In this document: in pieces, positions 57,733-64,000 of the stretch
Layout: every line of letters begins with the position of its first letter
How positions within the stretch are numbered: position 1 is the first letter of the stretch
NCBI GenBank assembly: GCA_037783415.1
Contig: JAZGTN010000058.1
Span: 3,384,001 to 3,448,000 of the forward strand
Source of the DNA: Leptasterias polaris
Taxonomy: Eukaryota; Echinodermata; Asteroidea; Forcipulatida; Asteriidae
DNA length: 64,000 nt
Reading direction: 5' to 3'
Made by a program: the position numbers and the translations under genes
Notes under the pieces: model-generated
Told to the model about the DNA's origin: nothing
What the model saw: only the letters and a program-made list of their open reading frames with translations
The model's database searches: none

Positions 57733-57929
57733 TGAATAGTGAAGTGTGGTGAGCCTCGCGCCGCTTGCAACCCGGACAGGACAACAGGGTCAGTGATGAG
57801 ATCAAGAGACGTTGGTGTACAGGGTGCTAGAGCAAGACTGCCGCGTGGCCAGCAGCGGGAGAGGGCCGCAGGCCGCGGGCACGCTTGAGTGATTTATTAC
57901 ACAAAGGACATGTTACTCACTATTCTACG
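57733..57929 (-). mobile_element. Candidate 3' LTR of the gypsy/TatD element
   Basis: On minus it starts CGTAGAATAGTGAG directly after a GGGGAGGGA tract and ends near TCACTATTC, so GAATAGTGA/TCACTATTC form a 9-bp inverted pair (57917-57925 and 57733-57741). The start resembles TGTAG with one change. It contains AATAAA near 57891-57897 on minus. The 5' LTR is outside the window, so identity cannot be checked here. Confidence 0.4.
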
Positions 57930-57938
57930 TCCCTCCCC
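57930..57938 (-). promoter_or_regulatory. Candidate polypurine tract
   Basis: GGGGAGGGA on minus, immediately upstream of the candidate 3' LTR, as expected for the plus-strand primer of an LTR element. Confidence 0.45.
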
Positions 57939-58482
57939 ATCATATTTTTGGGTTGGGGGGGTATTTAACGATTTAATGCGAAAAAGAATAACAGAGCCAA
58001 TAAATGATTAATGCAGATAATCAATCAATAAATAAATTCATGGTACAATATTCACCCTTAATTTCCCATTGAACTTCATGGGTTTTAGGGTACTTCTTGT
58101 TCTTTTCAATTCAACCAAACCACCTGCTTGGAAGTTTTTACGCCATTAATTGTTACGGGTTCGTATAACTGTATTGAAACCCCAACAATTATTTAGTTAA
58201 AATAATGCTTAGTTATGTCAACTGGCTCATAAGAAACAACTTACGAAATTATTTTAGACTGAACAGTTTTGTCTATAAGAGATAAAAACTAATTGTTTTC
58301 TTTCTTTCTCGAAGACCATGCAATTTCAGGAAAAAAAATAATATGTCAAACCAAGCCTTCCACACGACCACTTCTACACTGTGCAGATTAATTGATAACA
58401 TTTATGTCAACTTTTCTTTCAACTGCAAATGCAAACGACAAACTGCCAAATTAGATTTTGGTCAATATCCAAAAATAAAATT
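57939..58482 (-). other. Non-coding tail between TatD ORF and candidate LTR
   Basis: AT-rich with no ORF. Purine-rich GAGAAAGAAAGAAAAC lies near 58297-58312 on minus, an alternative polypurine tract. An imperfect palindrome TTGTTGGGG ... CCCGTAACAA is near 58155-58190. Confidence 0.4.
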
Positions 58483-59949
58483 CTATAAACAGATTGAATA
58501 CAATGACTTAGTGTTCCAAAGGCAGTTAGTGAGGATGTCTTCTACAGCAAGCTTTCTGATTTTGGATATTTCCATCGCTACCAGTTTGGCCATTGTGGGG
58601 TTACTAAAATGAATTCCCTGACTTCTGGGTGGGAAATAGGGTGCATCTGTCTCAAGGACTAGACGATGGAGGGGGATGTTCTCGGCAACCTCCCTTGAGC
58701 CAGTGCCCAACAAAGAAATAATTAATGTCAGCCCTATATACAAATTTGGAAAGTGTGAACACCATCTTTGTGCGCCACCCCAATTCCCTGTGTAACAGTG
58801 AAGGTGTATCGTCCAGTGCTTGGGTAGGACCTCACTCGTGATTCTAAAGCAGTCGTCTTCAGCGTCCCGACAATGTATTATTATTGGTTTGCCAGCATCC
58901 ACCCCGAACTGCAGTAATCGTCTGAAGGCATCCTGCTGTTTCGTTTTAAGTTGGAGGTAATTCCCGGAGTAATCTAAGCCAATTTCTCCAAGAGCCAACA
59001 CCTTGTGATGGTTCAACAACCGTTGAATAGTGTTGTATGATTCTTCGCTGAGATTATGGGTTTGCTTCGGGTGTGCCCCAACTGCCGCAAAGACCATCTC
59101 GTCGTTGACCATCTCCTCCCACCATTCTTCGTTGTCCAGGGTCTCTTGGTCGCAGAATACCCCGATGCATCCCAGAAACCCAAAAGTGTCGATGCTTTCC
59201 TTCTGAAAAAACTTACTTAGAGTGGTCTTTTTACTACGAGCCCTTTTGAGTAGGCGGTCGACGTGACAGTGGGCGTCGATGAATTGACTGGTAGGTAAGA
59301 TGGATGGTGTTGTAGTGGAAGGGATTTGGAGCAGAAGTCGTTGAAGTGTCTTCCAGTGCAGCACCGAGGAGAGACGAGTGGGGAACTGCAGGCTGCGTTC
59401 CCGAATGGGAGGCAGTCCTACAAACGAATCGTATGCGTCCCAGACAAGAATCTCATCAGGGCTGAACGCCGAAACTTCATCGCTCAACCGACGCTGGACG
59501 ACGAAGTTTACGAGCTCACTGGCCGACACTAACTTCAATCTGGAACAGATGTGGTTCGCACAACCCGCCACTCTTGTTGCGAGGTCTTGCAGGTGGGTGT
59601 CGCTAAACGGCCCGTGGAGATCTGTATGTATAGCAATTTCCAGTCGTCGACACTCCCAGCAAGATGAAAGCGGGAAGAGAAACCACCAGCCCTGTTGAGC
59701 GATATGATGTCTTATGACATGACGTCTCATTTTGTTTGTTCGTGTCTTGCACCCCGGCTGGATACATTGCTGAAGACGCTTTTTCCTGGCGGCTTCATTT
59801 GACGTTGGTGGCCCTTTTTGGGTGGTTCCTTCCTGGTTTGTCGGTGGCTCAGATGTTGGCATCGGAGTTCCTTTGGGCTCTAGGGACTCGTAGATGGGAT
59901 CCAACAATCCGTCTTCGTTGTAATCTGGAATAAAATCTGCTTCCTCCAT
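58483..59949 (-). CDS. TatD-type metal-dependent nuclease with N-terminal zinc finger
   Basis: An intact 488-codon frame. Residues 1-60 are acidic/Pro-rich linker. C62-x4-C67-x9-H77-x3-H81 (CIQPGCKTRTNKMRRHVIRH) resembles a C2H2/C2HC finger and CWEC is at 97-100. From about 222 the fold is TatD: FIDAHCHVD (HxH metal site), VGAHP, ALGEIGLDYS (Glu), IIIHCRDAE (His), LHCYTGN (His) and LVLETDAPYFPP (Asp). All metal ligands are present, so it is probably active. TatD enzymes are 3'-5' exonucleases / DNA-processing hydrolases; animal TATDN2 also has a long N-terminus. It is uninterrupted, on the same strand 136 bp after integrase and before the candidate polypurine tract, which suggests it belongs to the retroelement. 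An adjacent host gene is the alternative. Confidence 0.8.
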   Translation of the reverse strand: MEEADFIPDYNEDGLLDPIYESLEPKGTPMPTSEPPTNQEGTTQKGPPTSNEAARKKRLQQCIQPGCKTRTNKMRRHVIRHHIAQQGWWFLFPLSSCWECRRLEIAIHTDLHGPFSDTHLQDLATRVAGCANHICSRLKLVSASELVNFVVQRRLSDEVSAFSPDEILVWDAYDSFVGLPPIRERSLQFPTRLSSVLHWKTLQRLLLQIPSTTTPSILPTSQFIDAHCHVDRLLKRARSKKTTLSKFFQKESIDTFGFLGCIGVFCDQETLDNEEWWEEMVNDEMVFAAVGAHPKQTHNLSEESYNTIQRLLNHHKVLALGEIGLDYSGNYLQLKTKQQDAFRRLLQFGVDAGKPIIIHCRDAEDDCFRITSEVLPKHWTIHLHCYTGNWGGAQRWCSHFPNLYIGLTLIISLLGTGSREVAENIPLHRLVLETDAPYFPPRSQGIHFSNPTMAKLVAMEISKIRKLAVEDILTNCLWNTKSLYSICL

Positions 59950-59959
59950 CTTCTACTTA

Positions 59960-59975
59960 CTGAGAAATAAAATAC
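59960..59975 (-). promoter_or_regulatory. Splice-acceptor-like site before the TatD ATG
   Basis: Minus strand TTGTATTTTATTTCTCAG lies ten bases before the ATG at 59949. A pyrimidine tract plus CAG there would let the nuclease be made from a spliced subgenomic mRNA, as env is in retroviruses. Inference from sequence only. Confidence 0.4.
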
Positions 59976-60084
59976 AAGCGGTTATATAAAATGCGGTCTA
60001 CTTAATTTCAACTTTTAGAGTATGTTTCAACTGCTGTAGTGAAACTGAGATTGTTGTCCAACATATGCCGGTCAACAATTCCAC

Positions 60085-62553
60085 TTAATAAATAATCATA
60101 TTATCAGCTAAGCGGGCAGGAACTTTGGTCTTTCTTCCACTTTTGGTGTATACGCTTGTTCCTACCCGTGATTCTAGCTCTGGTTCAAACAAGGAACTAA
60201 TTCCCAGATCGTCCACCCGGTTGTCTCCTTGTGGCTTAGGGGGGTCTAAATTCAGCAGCTCGTTCCGCTTCCTGCGGAGCCAAAATGGTAATTCCCTGTC
60301 CTCGCACGTTTTTATAAGGTCATGATGTACGACTGACTCCCTCTTCCTGCCTTGAACTTTAAAAAGTATGGGCGAAAGTACTTCCGTTACAAGGAAAGGT
60401 CCTTGCCAGACTGGCTGAAGTTTGCTTGATTGGCCTGACTTTGTTGCCTTATTAAGTTTATACACCACATCTCCCTGTTCGTAACTTGATTGATTTTTAG
60501 TGTAGTCGAAGTATCGTTTTTGGTATCTTTGTGCTCCCCCGATAGTTTCTCTTGCGAGGGCATGGGCCTCAGATAATCTCTCTCCGAGTTCTACAGCAAA
60601 ATCATGAGGTTCTTTTCGCTCTGCCTTAGTATTGGCGGTTTCGAAAACGAGGTCAAGAGGTTGCCTCAATTCTCTCCCTAACATTAGTTGATTTGGGGTA
60701 AGTCCAGTAGTTCGGTTAGGAAGGGCTCGCATTGCACCTGTAAGTATTGCAAGTTCTTTGTCCCAATTTGAATTTTCGCCTTTGAGGTAGCACCTCATTA
60801 TTTGTAACAGCGATCGATTATACCTCTCAACTTGCCCGTTAGAACTCGGATGGTATGGGGTTGTACGTGTTTGAACTATGTCTAAAACTTCACTAACTGC
60901 TTGGAGAAGAGAACTTGTGAAGTTGCTACCCTGATCCGTGTGGATGAGCAAGGGGCATCCAAAACGCGAAAAGAATTGATCTATTATGGTTCTAGCTACT
61001 CTATCTGCTTTCTGGTCGGGCAAGGGATATGCTTCAACCCATTTTGTGAACTGGCATACGAGCATAAGAATGTACTTGTTACCCGCCTGTGAGGGAAAGA
61101 ATGGCCCAAGAACATCTAGATGTACGCGTTCAACAGGCGCTCCTGCATGATACAAAGCCATTTTTGCCCTAGCTTTTTTACAAGGTTTCTTGTATCTGTT
61201 GCATTCTTTGCAAGATTTTACGAAAAGCGTCACATCTCTCCTCATGCCATACCAGAAAGCAGATTGTCTAACTTTCTGCAGCGTCTTGGTTATTCCAGGA
61301 TGTCCGGCTAATTTTGCATCATGACAAAGAATCATTACTTCCCGTTTCATTCTTGTTGGGATTATGAGCAGTAACCTAGGAGGACTCTCACACCAGTTTA
61401 AGTACAGTACTCCATCCTTTACTCGTAAAAGTTCTACATTGGACCAGAGGTATTTTACAGTCGGGGAGCACATTTGGAGTTCATTTTGTTGAGGAGGAAA
61501 CTCATTCTGCATCCAGTTTAAAATGATTTTAAGATCAGGATCCGCCATCTGGGCTTGCTGCAATTGTGTGTGGTCATATTTAGTGAAGGGCGAATTTTCC
61601 ATATTGTCATGAGAGCGCTGGTTACTAGGTTCGGCCGCAGAAGGAAGGCTTCCCCCTTCGTTCAGCAAACGCCGATCGTAGGGTTCACCCGATTGATCGT
61701 TGGCCTCTGTGGAGATATTCGCCTCACTAGTGGAAATTTGGCGGACTGCTAGGGGCAGGACGTCATCAACGTCGCATTCAAACTTTTCCCATTGGGAATG
61801 GATGCGTGCGCAGAACTTGCATCCTCTACACGGAAGACTTTCTATGTCACAACCCGCTGTATAGCAGTCGCACATAGGGGTGTCACTAGGTATTCTAGAC
61901 AGCGCATCTGCGTTCAAGTGTTTGTTTCCTTTCCTATGGAGGATGACCATATCATATTGGGCGAGTTCCTCTAACCATCTGGCAAGGACCCCAGAGGGGT
62001 TTTTAAATTTCATTAGCCATGCTAAACTGCTATGGTCAGTCCTAATAAAGAATCTCCTTCCTAGTAAATAGTGGCGGAATTGTCTTGTGAACCGCACTAC
62101 TGCTAAAAGTTCTTTTCGGGTTGTGCAATACCTACGCTGTGAGGGGGACAATGAGTAGCTAGCATAGCTGATAACCATTTCTTCCCCGTCTTGTAACTGG
62201 ATTAGTTCCGCACCTATCGCAGTGTCCGATGCGTCAGTGTCTAGAATGAATGTTTCCCCGTTGTTTCGCGGAAACGATAGCAATTGAGATGACATCAAGG
62301 CCACTTTTAGTTGATGAAATGCCTGCTTATGATCGTCTGACCAAACAAACGTCGACCTGTTTTTTGTCAGGTCATACAGAGGTTGCATTAATTGGGCTAC
62401 ATCTTTAATGTGTGATCGATGATAGTTGACGAGACCGAGAAATTGCTGTACCTCTTTGCGATTTTTGGGAGTCGGCCATTGTTGGACGGCAGATACACTG
62501 TCTGGATTTGGCTCGATCCCGTGATTGCTTACCACTTTGCCCAGAAAAAGCAA
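60085..62553 (-). pseudogene. Ty3/gypsy pol: RT end, RNase H, integrase
   Basis: The 822-codon frame starts in the RT connection (LFLGKVVSNHGI, VQQFLGLVNYHR). RNase H-like block: FILDTDASDTAIGAEL, RRYCTTRKELLAVV, FIRTDHSSLAWLM and NADALSR. Integrase: an H2C2 zinc site (CHDAKLAGHPGI ... CKECNRYK), then the catalytic core with Asp in VHLDVLGPF, Asp in LIHTDQGSNF and Glu in SSNGQVERYN. A C-terminal GPY/F-type module (VWQGPFLVTEVLSPILFKVQ) ends the conserved part. This segment has no stop. It is out of frame with the upstream pol part by one base near 62620, so the whole is broken. Confidence 0.85.
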
Positions 62554-62578
62554 TTTTCTTTGAAATAGGTTACATTTC

Positions 62579-64000
62579 TTAGCCTTCAGTTTGAGGTTGT
62601 GTTTTCGAAATCTTTCGAGGACTTTCTAAATTTAGTAACGAATTTTCAAAGTTTTGTCCTAAGATCATGATGTCATTTAAATAGGCCATCGCTTCCGTTG
62701 GTGCTAGTTCCCGGAGAATCAAGGCCATTGCGCGCTGAAATGTAGCAGGCGCGTTGCACAAACCGAACGGCATGCGCTGGTACTCAAAGAGTCCATACTT
62801 CGTTACAAATGCCGTCTTGTGCCTATCTTGTTCATCTAGCTCTACTTGGTAATAACCGCTGCACATGTCAAGCGTACTAAAAAACTCAGTACCCTCCAAA
62901 ATATCTAAACACTCGTCAATGTTTGGGAGTGGGAATGCGTCCCTTTGGGTGACATTGTTTAGCGCCCTAAAATCGATACAATACCGAACCTTCCCATCTT
63001 TTTTCCGTACGAGTACTGGAGGGGAGGCCCATTCGGACATTGATGGTTGGATAACCCCCGATGCTAATAAGGAATCTAAGTGGGTCTTTTCTTCAGTTTC
63101 AAAACCCAACGGTGTTCTCCTCATCTTTTGCTTAATGGGGGCAGCATTTCCAGTATTTATTTTATGTTTGATATCGGTGAATTTACCAAGGTCAAAATCG
63201 TCCTTTGAGAATACATCAGCGTAAGATGTAAGGATGCTCGCTAATATTTTAGTTTGTTCTGAGTCCAAATGTACACTTGATCTTTGCCATAAATCAATCA
63301 GATGGGTAGGAGGTTGACAAATTTGTCTAACAGTGGGTTGGGTGATCTGACCAGGGGATGGAGTCCGACTCAACTGACGCCGGTCATGACTTTCTCCGTC
63401 CGGCATGTGGACTGGGGTGGAAACAACGTCTTGAATCTCATCAGCCCGACCTATGGTGTGCCCCCTTTTCAAATGGATGTAATGGTTACTGTCATTTCTG
63501 ATCAGAATTGGCACTGTGTTTATTGAGGGCTCATTGTTTTTTAGTGTAACTAGTATGTATGGTATGAGTAGTCCTTTATGGTCCCGTTCCGGTGCATGGA
63601 TCATATACGTTTTTTCTCTGTCTACATTGAGCTTTACCCGAATTCTAACAGCTGTATTAGGGGGGACCACAACCTTCCTATCAAGAGCAACTCTTTGCAC
63701 AGAATATGTTTCATTCCCATTTTTCCTCATACGGGCTGGAATTTTTTGACCATCAAGTGTCACCATATCTTCAGTAAGGTTGATTGAACTTGAATGTGCC
63801 TTCAGGAAATCTAGGCCTAAAATTACGTCATCTTCAATTGGGGCTACCAGTAAATCCCAATTATATGTGCGTCCCTCAATGTTTAGAGGAACATCTTTAC
63901 ATGTTCGTGCAAGCATGCTACTGTCTTTACCCGCCCCTCGAACTAGCACTGTACCCGAGTAATTCAAAGGACGTTTTATTTGTTGCGCTAGGTCTTCACT
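62579..64000 (-). pseudogene. Ty3/gypsy pol: protease tail and RT (partial at window edge)
   Basis: The frame is open to the window edge. It starts in the end of an aspartic protease (DDVILGLDFLKAH); the active Asp lies outside. A linker follows, then RT: ASPPVLVRKKDGKVRYCIDF (first Asp in DFR), FSTLDMCSGYYQV, KTAFVTKYGLFEYQRMPFGL, NAPATFQRAM and AYLNDIMILG, where the usual first Asp of YxDD is Asn. A frameshift at about 62620 ends it. The Asn would abolish polymerase activity, so this copy depends on others to move. Confidence 0.85.

Noticed and set aside
59326..59933. Plus-strand ORFs across the TatD gene
   Set aside because: Antisense shadows of the TatD frame.

Overview
This is animal nuclear DNA, AT-rich and almost wholly made of repeats and mobile elements. 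Spliced genes with GT-AG introns, THAP, BEN and Ig domains, and several transposon families common in marine invertebrates point to a marine invertebrate, most likely a deuterostome such as an echinoderm. The species cannot be named from the sequence alone.

Layout. Positions 1-10690 are a tandem array of a unit of about 2.18-2.25 kb that runs off the left edge. Each unit carries three copies of a CRE-type palindrome and two AGGTCA-type direct repeats. The array decays into about 150-bp repeats (10700-11700), a diverged partial unit (11880-12860) and a cluster of short hairpins (12926-13387). From 13.4 to 21.2 kb there are word-like palindromic repeats, a broken transposon-type gene, minisatellites and two elements ending in TTAA-AGGGACA. 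A minus-strand gene (24592-21398) joins an expanded repeat, an I-set Ig domain, a coiled coil and a BEN domain. Then follow minisatellites, an LTR with a possible primer binding site (26600-27103) and a long non-coding stretch.

The 31-38 kb block holds two same-strand spliced genes, one inside the other. An apparently intact THAP / P-element transposase (31124-34773, four exons, 857 predicted residues) lies in intron 1 of a ten-exon transposase-like gene (30994-38093). From 38.7 to 46.9 kb a ULP1-protease/PHD-finger gene is cut by a 5.9-kb transposon with about 590-bp inverted repeats (40524-46437).

The right third is a minus-strand nest. A CACTA (EnSpm)-like transposase gene is split by a 4.1-kb LINE (52466-56547) and abuts a Ty3/gypsy-type element. 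That element encodes protease, reverse transcriptase, RNase H and integrase (64000-60085). A complete TatD-type nuclease with an N-terminal zinc finger (59949-58483) follows integrase, lies upstream of the candidate polypurine tract and 3' LTR, and has a splice-acceptor-like site just before its ATG. A nuclease in the slot where env usually sits is the most interesting feature of the window.

Most elements are broken: a changed RT catalytic Asp, a changed ULP1 catalytic Cys, frameshifts and in-frame stops. The THAP/P-element gene and the TatD ORF are intact.
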